Positions 1-6,886 of a DNA stretch of 15,185 bases are shown here, one piece after another (position 1 is the first letter of the stretch; every line of letters begins with the position of its first letter). Source of the stretch: Egerieenecus sp048201975 (GTDB lineage Bacteria > Bacillota > Clostridia > Christensenellales > Aristaeellaceae); the NCBI GenBank assembly GCA_048201975.1, contig DBFBGQ010000160.1:1-15185 (forward strand). The letters are read 5' to 3'. The notes beneath the pieces were generated by a model. The model saw only the letters and a list, made by a program, of their open reading frames with translations, had not been told where the DNA came from and did not search any database. Both the position numbers and the translations under genes were made by a program.

Positions 1-58
1 CGACTACAAGCCTGTTGTGGTAAAGGAGCCCACCTGCACCACCGCCGGCATCGGTAAG
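1..58. repeat. Inverted copy of an internal segment of the surface-protein gene
   Basis: Bases 1-58 are the exact reverse complement of 1715-1772 (58 of 58, compared base by base); identity stops at base 59. Read on the plus strand the segment encodes the sense repeat residues VVVKEPTCTTAGIGK, while from about base 59 onward the sense strand is the minus strand. The switch occurs at a 5-base microhomology (TCGGT, 51-55) shared with the normal repeat. The copy is cut by the window edge and may extend further left. It could be a true inversion inside the repeat gene or a foldback or chimera at a contig end; the sequence alone cannot decide. Confidence 0.9.
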
Positions 59-3000
59 GCCGGACTCGGTGCAGGTGGCAGGCTTGCCGGGGATGATTTC
101 CTCGGTATGGCCCAAGGCGGGAATCTCTTGCTGCGCCACCAGGGTCTCGCCGCACACGGTACACACCTTGCCTTCGGTCAGACCGGACTCGGTGCAGGTG
201 GCAGGCTTGCCGGGAAGGATTTCCTCGGTATGGCCCAAGGCGGGAATCTCTTGCTGCGCCACCAGGGTCTCACCGCACACGGTGCACACCTTGCCTTCGG
301 TCAGACCGGACTGGGTGCAGGTGGCCGCAACGCCAGGCAGCACTTCCTCGGTATGGCCCAGCGCCTCGATGATCTTGCTCTCGCGGCTCATTTCCTCACC
401 GCAGGCCGCGCAGTACACAACCTCTTCGTAGCTGCCAGCCTCAGTGCAGGTGGCGGGCACCTCGTTCTCGCGAACAGGTTCGCCAGCGGTGTGGCCCAGC
501 GCATCGATAGCCTTGGTCTCGCGGCTCATTTCTTCACCGCAGGCCGCGCAGTACACAACCTCTTCGTAGCTGCCAGGCTCGGTGCAGGTGGCGGGCACCT
601 CGTTCTCGCGAACGGGTTCCCCAGCGGTGTGACCCGCTTCCACCACAACAGGCGTACGGCTCATTTCCTCACCGCAGGCTGTGCAGTACACAACCTCGTC
701 GTAGCTGCCAGGCTCGGTGCAGGTGGCGGGCACCTCGTTCTCGCGAACGGGTTCCCCAGCGGTGTGACCCGCTTCCACCACAACAGGCGTACGGCTCATT
801 TCCTCACCGCAGGCCGTGCAATACACAACCTCTTCGTAGCTGCCTGCTTCGGTGCAGGTGGCAGGCACTTCGTTCTCATGAACGGGTTCGCCAGCAACGT
901 GACCCAGGGCGGGAATCTCTTCCTGCGCCACCAGGATCTCGCCGCACACGGAGCACACCTTGCCTTCGGTCAGGCCGGTCTCCGTGCAGGTGGCAGGCTT
1001 GCCGGGGATGATTTCCTCGGTATGGCCCAGGGCGGGAATCGTTTCCTGCGCCACCAGGGTCTCACCGCACACGGTGCACACCTTGCCTTCGGTCAGACCG
1101 GACTGGGTGCAGGTGGCCGCAACGCCAGGCAGCACTTCCTCGGTATGGCCCAGCGCGGGAATGACTTCAACCTTGTCCTGATCGCACTTGACGCAGACGT
1201 AGGTCTTGGAGCCGTCTTCCGTGCAGGTGGGCTCGACGGTGCCGCCAGCCACTTCCTGCCATTCGTGCTCGCACTCCAGCTGCGGAATTTCTTCGCGGCC
1301 TTCCAGGACCTTACCGCAGACGGAGCAAACCTTGCCCGCAGTGATGCCAGGCGCTTCCGTCGTCGGAGGCACTTCAGGCTTATCCTCGCTCACATGCTCG
1401 GCAGTATGGCCCTCGTAGGTCATCTGCTCGCAGTCGAAGTTTGCCGCATCCAGGGTGCTTACAACCTCAAACTTGTAGCAAACCTTGCAAACCTTATAGA
1501 CAGCGGAAGAATTCTCCGTTCCCATCTCCTCTGTCCAGTCATGTTCGCCCGTTGCGGGGATGGGCTCCGGCCTGGTCTCGCTGCACTTCTCGCAGGTATA
1601 GAGGATTTCTCCATCTTCCCCACAGGTGGGCTGCTTGGTCACAACGCCATCGTCCCACTTGTGTTCAGCTTCAATGACATAGTAGCCGTCGGTCTTGCCG
1701 CACGCGCAGACCCGCTTACCGATGCCGGCGGTGGTGCAGGTGGGCTCCTTTACCACAACAGGCTTGTAGTCGTGATTCGAAGGATCAAGCGTATCACCGG
1801 TCATTTCCACATGAGAGGCGCCGCAGATCTCGCAGATCCATTTGGTGGTCTCAACGTTTTCGCAGGTGGCAGGATGCACAGTCGGCTCGCCATATTGGCA
1901 GGGCTCGCTTTCTGTCTTGTTACAGACGCTGCAGGTACAGCTATGTGTGCCGTCTTCCGTGGGCGTCCAATCGCTCCAATCATGGCCCGTGGCCGGTTCG
2001 CTGCCGGGGATGGTGGCGATGAGCTCGCCACAGGTCGCGCAATAGATCTCCGTACGGGAACCTTGCTCGCAGTCCGCAGGCAAGTCTTCAATGTTACCTT
2101 CCACATGAGGCAACTTTTCGCCAACTTCCTGAGCGGGACGCTCCGGATCCTCTGCACCGCAGACCGTGCAGAAGTAGCCGACCTTCGTAGGCGCCTGGCA
2201 AGTTGCTTCAATTACAACTTCTTCATACTGGTGCTCACCCGTGGCGGGAATCACTTCCGGTTCTCCCTGTACTTCGCCGCACTTGGGGCAGTACCATTCG
2301 CCCTCGCCCGCTTCGCCGCAGGTGGGTTCCTGCGTCACGCGGTACTCCAGCTCATCATGGCCCGTAGCGGGAGCTATGGCATCATCGTCTACCTCACCGC
2401 AGACCGTGCAGGTAAGCTTGCCGTAGCCGTCTTCGGTACAGGTGGGCGCCTTGCCCTCGCTGAAGTCAAAGTCTCCCCAGATATGCTTCGCGGGAATGAT
2501 CACATATGCGCCCACATGGCCGCACAGAGAGCACACCTGTTTCCCAATTCCGTTGGTGCCGTTCTTGCAGTCGGCTGCCTTCACGGTCTGGGGTTCATAC
2601 TGGTGGCCAGCGTCGCTTGTGTCGGGCTCGCCTACCACATCAATGTAGCTGTCGCCGCACTTGGTGCAGGTGTAGGTGACCTGCGCGCCGATCTTGCAGG
2701 TTGCGGGAATCTCTTCCGTCACCTCATAGGTGCAGGCCTCGACCATCGTCTCGCCGCAGCCGTTCGCACACTCGGCCTGATGCTTGCGCTTGCCAATGGA
2801 CGTCCACTCGACGTTATCGAAGTCATGGCCCGTGGCAGGCATAGCGCCCGGCGCGTCATTTTCGTACAGGTCTTCGACCTCTTTGACTTTGCCGCAACGA
2901 CTGCAGTATGTGACATAGCGATCATTGTTCACACAGTCCGCAGCAAAGAAATCCGAATCCCAGTCGTGGTCCAGAGGTTCGTCAGCAGTGCCTTCTTCCT

Positions 3001-5011
3001 CCAAGTGACCGCAGACCTCACACTTGTAACCAACAACCGCGGCTTCCTCGCAAGTCGCAGGTTTGATGATGTCGAGCTCCCCATACTGGTGCTCGCCCGT
3101 GGCATCAATTACTTCCGTATGATCCACCGCGTTGCACTTGGGGCAGTACCATTCGCCCTCGCCCGCTTCGCCGCAGGTGGGGTCCTTCGTCACGCGGTAC
3201 TCCAGCTCATCATGGCCCGTGGCGGGATCTATGGCATCATCGTCTACCTCACCGCAGACCGTGCAGGTAAGCTTGCCGTAGCCGTCTTCGGTACAGGTGG
3301 GCGCCTTGCCCTCGCTGTAGTCGAATTCTCCCCAGGTATGCTCCGCAGGAATGATCGCGTAGGACCCAACTGCACCGCATTGGCAAACCTCTTTCTTAAT
3401 GCCGTTTACCGTGCAGGTGGCTTCCTTCACAGTCACCCAGTCGTAATTGTGTTTGCCGGCGTCGTAGCCGCCTTCCACATCCTCCTCCGTGTAGCTATCG
3501 CCGCACACAGAGCAGGTATAGGTGATCTGCCGGTAGGTGTTGCAGGTAGCAGGAATCTCTTCCGTTACCTCGTAGCTGCAAGCCTCGGTGTCCACCTCGC
3601 CGCACGCTTCATCATTAAATACATTCTGACAAGTGCGCTGATGCTGACCCTCGCCAATGGACTCCCAGTCGCTCCAGTCATGGCCCTTCGCCGCCTCAGC
3701 ACCAGGCACGCCGGCTTCGTACAGGTCCACTACGCTATCGACATAATCGCAATCCTTGCGGGTGCAGTACGTGACCTCACGGTCGTTGTGCTCGCAATCC
3801 GCCGCAACGAACTTCGTATCCAGAGCGTGGCGCAGAGGTTCGCCAATGGGCTGCTCATCCATCACCGCGCCGCAAACCGTGCACTTGAAACCAATCTTTG
3901 CGGGCTCCGTGCAAGTCGCTTCGCTAGTGAAGTCAGGCTCCTCTGTCCAGTCATGCTCGCCCGTAGCGGGAATCACTTCCGGTTCTCCCTGTACCTCGCC
4001 GCACTCGGTGCAGTACCATTCACCTTCGCCCGCTTCGCCGCAGGTGGGCTCCTTCGTCACGCGGTACTCCAGGTTATGGCCCGTGGCGGGAACTTCTACT
4101 GGCTCTTCCTCACCGCAGACCAAGCAGGTATGCTTGCCGTAGCCATCTTCGGTGCAGGTGGGCGCCTTGCCCTCGCTGTAGTCGAATTCTCCCCAGGTAT
4201 GTTTCGCGAAAATGATAGCATACTCTGTTTTGCCACACAGAGAGCACACTCGCTTCTCAATCCCGTTGGTGCCGGTCCTGCAGTCGGCTGCCTTCACGGT
4301 CTGGGGTTCATACTGGTGGCCGTTTTCATCGGGGTCGCCTACCACCTCAGAGTAGCTGTCGCCGCACTTGGTGCAGGTGTAGATGATCTGCCGGCCGGTC
4401 TTGCAGGTCGCAGGAATCTCTTCCGTCACCTCATAGCTGCAGGCCTCAGTCATCGTCTCGCCGCAGCCGTTTGCACACTCGGCCTGATGCCGGCCGTCGC
4501 CAATGGACACCCACTCGGCGTTTTCGAAGTCATGGCCCGTGGCAGGCTCGCCGCCCTCAATCTCCGTGACCTCGGAGTAGTCGCAACCCTCGCGGGTGCA
4601 GTGCGTGATCCAGCGCTGAGGATTCACACAGTCTGCCGGAAGGTCTGTGCCTTCGTCCATCAAATGGCCCAGGGGGTCGCCCACCGCTTGTTCCGGATTC
4701 TCGGGATCTTCCGCGCCACAAACGGAACAAACAAACTTAACTTTTGCGGGCTCAGTACAAGTGGCGTCAGTGATCTCTTCCTCGTACTGATGCTCGCTAT
4801 AGTAAGTGTCATACTTAGTAGCTCCGCAGACTTCGCAGACTAGCTTCGCAATGCCCGCGGTCTGACAGTCTGTGCTTTCCTTGACATAGCTCTCGATCCT
4901 CCACGATGGATGATCGCAAGCAGACTCTTCGGCCAAGCTGATGGGACACATGGTCAGCAGCAGACAAGCCGCCAACGCGCATGCCCAAATTTTTTTTACA
5001 ATGCCAGGCAC
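1..5011 (-). CDS. Giant secreted cysteine-rich repeat protein (CxxC repeats), partial
   Basis: The gene runs leftward and leaves the window, so the C-terminus is missing; about 1650 codons are visible. The N-terminus is a signal peptide: a basic start (VPGIVKKIW), a hydrophobic core (ALAACLLLTM) and a likely signal peptidase I site after PISLA, giving a mature protein that begins EESACDH. The rest is nearly forty modules of about 40 residues. Each has a TC(T)E element, a CxxCG pair such as VCTVCGE or YCTACGE, and usually an IPALGH or PATGH ending. Such arrays occur in large extracellular Clostridia proteins; CxxC pairs could bind metal or form disulfides, but the function is unknown. Start choice: GTG at 5011-5009 has AAGGA (5022-5026) 10 bases upstream. 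GTG at 5020 sits too close to that site, and TTG at 5053 is also in frame. I see no sigma-A promoter between 5201 and the start. The reading is corrupted leftward of about base 58, where the strand sense flips. Confidence 0.88.
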   Translation of the reverse strand, partial: MPGIVKKIWACALAACLLLTMCPISLAEESACDHPSWRIESYVKESTDCQTAGIAKLVCEVCGATKYDTYYSEHQYEEEITDATCTEPAKVKFVCSVCGAEDPENPEQAVGDPLGHLMDEGTDLPADCVNPQRWITHCTREGCDYSEVTEIEGGEPATGHDFENAEWVSIGDGRHQAECANGCGETMTEACSYEVTEEIPATCKTGRQIIYTCTKCGDSYSEVVGDPDENGHQYEPQTVKAADCRTGTNGIEKRVCSLCGKTEYAIIFAKHTWGEFDYSEGKAPTCTEDGYGKHTCLVCGEEEPVEVPATGHNLEYRVTKEPTCGEAGEGEWYCTECGEVQGEPEVIPATGEHDWTEEPDFTSEATCTEPAKIGFKCTVCGAVMDEQPIGEPLRHALDTKFVAADCEHNDREVTYCTRKDCDYVDSVVDLYEAGVPGAEAAKGHDWSDWESIGEGQHQRTCQNVFNDEACGEVDTEACSYEVTEEIPATCNTYRQITYTCSVCGDSYTEEDVEGGYDAGKHNYDWVTVKEATCTVNGIKKEVCQCGAVGSYAIIPAEHTWGEFDYSEGKAPTCTEDGYGKLTCTVCGEVDDDAIDPATGHDELEYRVTKDPTCGEAGEGEWYCPKCNAVDHTEVIDATGEHQYGELDIIKPATCEEAAVVGYKCEVCGHLEEEGTADEPLDHDWDSDFFAADCVNNDRYVTYCSRCGKVKEVEDLYENDAPGAMPATGHDFDNVEWTSIGKRKHQAECANGCGETMVEACTYEVTEEIPATCKIGAQVTYTCTKCGDSYIDVVGEPDTSDAGHQYEPQTVKAADCKNGTNGIGKQVCSLCGHVGAYVIIPAKHIWGDFDFSEGKAPTCTEDGYGKLTCTVCGEVDDDAIAPATGHDELEYRVTQEPTCGEAGEGEWYCPKCGEVQGEPEVIPATGEHQYEEVVIEATCQAPTKVGYFCTVCGAEDPERPAQEVGEKLPHVEGNIEDLPADCEQGSRTEIYCATCGELIATIPGSEPATGHDWSDWTPTEDGTHSCTCSVCNKTESEPCQYGEPTVHPATCENVETTKWICEICGASHVEMTGDTLDPSNHDYKPVVVKEPTCTTAGIGKRVCACGKTDGYYVIEAEHKWDDGVVTKQPTCGEDGEILYTCEKCSETRPEPIPATGEHDWTEEMGTENSSAVYKVCKVCYKFEVVSTLDAANFDCEQMTYEGHTAEHVSEDKPEVPPTTEAPGITAGKVCSVCGKVLEGREEIPQLECEHEWQEVAGGTVEPTCTEDGSKTYVCVKCDQDKVEVIPALGHTEEVLPGVAATCTQSGLTEGKVCTVCGETLVAQETIPALGHTEEIIPGKPATCTETGLTEGKVCSVCGEILVAQEEIPALGHVAGEPVHENEVPATCTEAGSYEEVVYCTACGEEMSRTPVVVEAGHTAGEPVRENEVPATCTEPGSYDEVVYCTACGEEMSRTPVVVEAGHTAGEPVRENEVPATCTEPGSYEEVVYCAACGEEMSRETKAIDALGHTAGEPVRENEVPATCTEAGSYEEVVYCAACGEEMSRESKIIEALGHTEEVLPGVAATCTQSGLTEGKVCTVCGETLVAQQEIPALGHTEEILPGKPATCTESGLTEGKVCTVCGETLVAQQEIPALGHTEEIIPGKPATCTESGLTDAGGGAGGLLYHNRLVV
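59..1150 (-). repeat. Tandem 41- and 45/46-codon CxxC modules
   Basis: The module joint (GGTATGGCC or GGTGTGRCC on the plus strand) recurs at 104, 227, 350, 488, 626, 761, 896, 1019 and 1142. Spacings are 123, 123, 138, 138, 135, 135, 123 and 123, all multiples of three. The 123-base units encode GHTEE..PGKPATCTESG then LTEGKVCTVCGE. The longer units encode GHTAGEPVRENEVPATCTE then YCTACGEEMSR. Several neighbours are almost identical in DNA, so recent duplication or unequal crossover is likely and copy number may vary between strains. Confidence 0.92.
2200..4640 (-). repeat. Three copies of a ~860-bp higher-order repeat
   Basis: A block of several different CxxC modules is repeated three times. 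The shared element GTACCATT (part of the codons for GEWYC) occurs at 2291, 3146 and 4013, spacings of 855 and 867 bases (285 and 289 codons). Each copy holds in the same order modules reading like HQAEC..CGE, EVTEEIPATC, YTCxxCGDSY, HTWGEFDYSEGKAPTCTEDG, EYRVTKEPTCGEAGEGEWYC and a DCxxNDRxVTYC element. The copies have diverged more than the tandem modules near the left edge, suggesting an older duplication of a multi-module block. Confidence 0.85.
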
Positions 5012-5027
5012 AGTTTGCACATCCTTT

Positions 5028-5090
5028 CTACGTATTCTCAATGTCCCTACCAAAACGCCTTCCGGCGTTCCCTCCCCCCTTTGAATCCAT
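5028..5090 (-). CDS. Possible 20-residue leader ORF upstream of the surface-protein gene
   Basis: A perfect AGGAGG (5095-5100 on the minus strand) lies four bases before an ATG at 5090, opening a 20-codon frame (MDSKGGGNAGRRFGRDIENT, stop TAG at 5030-5028). Its stop overlaps the AGAAAGG that serves the GTG start at 5011, in a different frame, so the two could be translationally coupled. It also contains a 6-bp hairpin (AACGCC, loop GGAA, GGCGTT; 5053-5068). The peptide resembles no family I know. It may be a regulatory leader, or the ribosome site may be fortuitous. Confidence 0.35.
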   Translation of the reverse strand: MDSKGGGNAGRRFGRDIENT

Positions 5091-5200
5091 ACGACCTCCT
5101 TTCCGTGCCATCGTTCTGGGTAGCACGCTTGGACGCATGCTTTCCAGTGGAAGGGGACTGCGATGAAGCGAAATGGTATGCATGGTGTACGTCTCCGCAC

Positions 5201-5225
5201 TGTCGTGAAATACCCCGTTTACGAC
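5201..5225. repeat. Left inverted repeat / putative crossover site (IR-L)
   Basis: This site matches the reverse complement of 6649-6673 at 24 of 25 positions (the difference pairs 5206 with 6668). Internally it is an imperfect dyad: arm GTCGTGAAA (5202-5210), a 6-base centre TACCCC, and arm GTTTACGAC (5217-5225), with 7 of 9 arm positions symmetric. Two inverted arms around a 6-8 bp centre is the standard core-site layout for tyrosine recombinases. It lies between the recombinase stop and the surface-protein gene. Confidence 0.87.
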
Positions 5226-5283
5226 GGGCCGCGGAACCGGGGATACGCATCCATTCTGCGCCGTGCCTACGGCTTTTGACGGC

Positions 5284-6387
5284 TTATTTGGGGTTGTTGG
5301 CACAGAGCTTTGCAATGGCCGTGCGCCGTTGGTCCAGACAGCTGTGCGCATAATAATCCAAAGTAATTTTTACCGATGAGTGACCTAGCAATAGACTGAC
5401 TGTTTTGATATCTACGCCCAGCGCCAGCAGATTGGCGGCGAAGCTATGGCGCAATGTATGGAAGTGCGCGCCCGCAATTCCCAAACGCCGGGTCTGCCGT
5501 TGGAAAATGCGCTGAATCGTGCGAGGGTCGGCTGTCCGTTGGGAATGTCCAAACACATAAAGTGTAGGTCCCTGCTCCTTCAAGCGCGTCCGCAGGTGCT
5601 CCAATATAAAGGAAGGAACAGGTATCACCCGGTGAGAGCTGTACGACTTGGGCGTACCCAGCATCAACATGGTTTTTCTGGCTCCGCCGTCCGTGGCGCT
5701 CACCCTTTGAACCGTGCGACGCACGGTAATCGTGCTTGCCGTCCAGTCGATGTCGGTCCATTGTAGCGCGCAGACTTCGCCCAGGCGCATGCCCGTATAC
5801 AGGCTCAGCAGGGCGGGAAGGTCCTGCGCACGGTTTTCCATTTGCATGCGCGCTTGTTCCTGCTTGGTCAAAACGCGCTGTTCCGTTGCTTCCGGGGGAT
5901 AGAGCTTGATCTTCTTGCAAGGATTCTTCTGAATGAGGCCTTCCTCCAATGCGCTGCGCATGCTGGCGCACAGCAGGCGATAAATGCCCCGTATGGTGCT
6001 TTCCGCCAAGGCGGTTTGCTGCAGCCGCACCACAAATTCCTGCACGACCAGAGGTGTAATTTGCTGTAGGCTCAAGTATTCCAGTTGCGGTAGTAAATAG
6101 CGTTGGACCAGATTCTGATAAACCTGATAAGAAGATAGTTTTACGCTGCCGTAGAGTTCCTGCCGCATCCACGCACGGACCCAAACTCCAAACGTCGGCG
6201 TAGTTGTATTGCTGCGTTGCCGCATATACTCGGCTTTTTTCAGCAGCAGTCGTTGCCGGACATCATGATATTGGCGTCCAAAAATATAACCAAATTTCGT
6301 CGTACCTTTTGCTGTTTTGCCAATTACATATCTTCCTTCGTAACGTCCGTCTTTTCTTTTGTAAATATTTTCTCCATGCCTTGCCAA
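5284..6387 (-). CDS. Tyrosine recombinase (Tn916-like integrase family), likely DNA invertase
   Basis: This 367-residue protein is full length for the family. Residues 1-55 (GENIYKRKDGRYEGRYVIGK) form an arm-type DNA-binding domain, 60-165 the SAM-like core-binding domain, and 170-360 the catalytic domain. The catalytic set is complete: R201 (TGMRLGEV), K247 (TPKSY), H310 and R313 (HTLRH), H336 (LLGHSS) and nucleophile Y346 (DYYAH). The start is TTG at 6387 with GGAGG eight bases upstream; it gives the usual family N-terminus MARHGENIYKRK. There is no excisionase, relaxase or cargo beside it, and it sits wholly inside inverted repeats, so site-specific inversion fits better than integration. 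I found no convincing promoter for it on the minus strand. Only a short hairpin without a T-run follows its stop, so read-through into the surface-protein gene is possible in the present orientation. Confidence 0.95.
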   Translation of the reverse strand: MARHGENIYKRKDGRYEGRYVIGKTAKGTTKFGYIFGRQYHDVRQRLLLKKAEYMRQRSNTTTPTFGVWVRAWMRQELYGSVKLSSYQVYQNLVQRYLLPQLEYLSLQQITPLVVQEFVVRLQQTALAESTIRGIYRLLCASMRSALEEGLIQKNPCKKIKLYPPEATEQRVLTKQEQARMQMENRAQDLPALLSLYTGMRLGEVCALQWTDIDWTASTITVRRTVQRVSATDGGARKTMLMLGTPKSYSSHRVIPVPSFILEHLRTRLKEQGPTLYVFGHSQRTADPRTIQRIFQRQTRRLGIAGAHFHTLRHSFAANLLALGVDIKTVSLLLGHSSVKITLDYYAHSCLDQRRTAIAKLCANNPK

Positions 6388-6557
6388 AACTGCATCCTCC
6401 GTTTCTGCTGTGATTTTTTCGACGGCGCATTTGACGGCTTATGCTGCTTGATGAAAGCACGCCAAAGCGTTTGTGCATACACCTCCAACAACAGAATTGG
6501 TTTGCCCCTTTTCTCCTATCGTGTCCACATAATTTTCAATGACAAAACATTCCAATA

Positions 6558-6586
6558 TTGACATTTTTAGAGAAAAGGGATAAACT
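6558..6586 (+). promoter_or_regulatory. Outward-facing sigma-A promoter inside the invertible segment
   Basis: A perfect -35 TTGACA (6558-6563), a 17-base AT-rich spacer and a TAAACT -10 (6581-6586, 4 of 6) predict transcription rightward from about 6593, across the right inverted repeat. There is no gene to the right on this strand, only the terminator at 6799-6828 and the 3' end of the convergent GH2 gene. The promoter therefore makes sense mainly if the segment flips, when it would read into the surface-protein gene at 5011. Confidence 0.72.
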
Positions 6587-6648
6587 TAATGCGTGTGGGA
6601 AGACCCATTGCATCTCCGTGCTTTTGTCAGCTTCATACCTGTCAAAGT

Positions 6649-6673
6649 GTCGTAAACGGGGTATTTCATGACA
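6649..6673. repeat. Right inverted repeat / putative crossover site (IR-R)
   Basis: Partner of the left site at 5201-5225, in inverted orientation. Arms are GTCGTAAAC (6649-6657) and TTTCATGAC (6664-6672) around the centre GGGGTA, which is the reverse complement of the left centre TACCCC. An identical central sequence in inverted orientation is what strand exchange leading to inversion would need. Identity stops at both ends of the 25 bp. Confidence 0.87.
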
Positions 6674-6886
6674 ATCAGAGCGAGATGTGATCTGTGATGT
6701 ATACACTCAATAATTACATATATTCTTTCTTTTACAAAATAATCCTTGTAGATTTGTGTTTGCTATACCCTCAAATCCCTATCAATGCAAAAAAAAAACA
6801 AGCGCCCTGCACAAAGTCATGGCGCTTGCTCGTTTTAGAATTGGTTTTTTTATATCACAGCATGAGCGTTCAGAAAATACCTGCCA
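6674..6886. other. AT-rich intergenic region between the inverton and the GH2 gene
   Basis: No gene is visible. The stretch is much richer in A and T than its surroundings and holds the hairpin terminator at 6789-6828. The small plus-strand frame starting near 6694 has no good ribosome site and no recognisable product. Confidence 0.7.
6789..6828 (-). terminator. Intrinsic terminator of the GH2 gene, probably bidirectional
   Basis: A perfect 8-bp stem CAAGCGCC / GGCGCTTG (6799-6806 and 6821-6828) with a 14-base loop is followed on the minus strand by a run of ten T (6789-6798), about 60 bases past the GH2 stop. On the plus strand the same hairpin is followed by CTCGTTTT, so it could also stop transcripts from the promoter at 6558. 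Confidence 0.9.

Larger units (their letters stand above)
5201..6673. mobile_element. Putative self-contained invertible element (inverton)
   Basis: The 1473-bp segment is bounded by 25-bp inverted repeats and contains one gene, a tyrosine recombinase, plus an outward-pointing promoter near the right end. Tyrosine recombinases acting on inverted core sites flip the DNA between them; integrated elements, in contrast, leave direct repeats. Inversion maps x to 11874 minus x. It would place the promoter -35 at 5311-5316 and -10 at 5288-5293 on the minus strand, facing the surface-protein gene with a leader of about 270 bases. The recombinase would then face right, toward the terminator at 6799-6828. 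The architecture resembles hin-type switches, with the recombinase inside its own segment, but uses a tyrosine enzyme. Flipping is inferred, not shown. Confidence 0.75.

Noticed and set aside
59..1150. CRISPR array or satellite DNA
   Set aside because: Repeats have periods of 123, 135 and 138 bases, all multiples of three, and code for CxxC modules; there are no short repeats with unique spacers.
17..4843. 1608-residue plus-strand protein
   Set aside because: Codon-aligned antisense of the minus-strand CxxC repeat gene, which has a ribosome site, signal peptide and regular cysteine modules; the plus translation has no coherent domains.
5000..5060. Lipoprotein signal (LAAC) in the surface protein
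   Set aside because: The cysteine lies at the beginning of the hydrophobic core, with too little core before it; cleavage after PISLA by signal peptidase I fits better.
5258..5277. Terminator after the recombinase gene
   Set aside because: The stem GCCGT/ACGGC is only five pairs and has its T-run on the plus strand, not in the recombinase direction.
6263..6478. 71-residue minus-strand frame beginning upstream of the recombinase, with GGAGG before its ATG
   Set aside because: It mostly overlaps the recombinase in another frame and its product resembles nothing; the recombinase has its own GGAGG-N8-TTG start giving the expected N-terminus. A leader role is possible but unsupported.
5201..6673. 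Integrated element with attL/attR ends
   Set aside because: The flanking repeats are inverted, whereas integration leaves direct repeats, and there is no excisionase or cargo gene.
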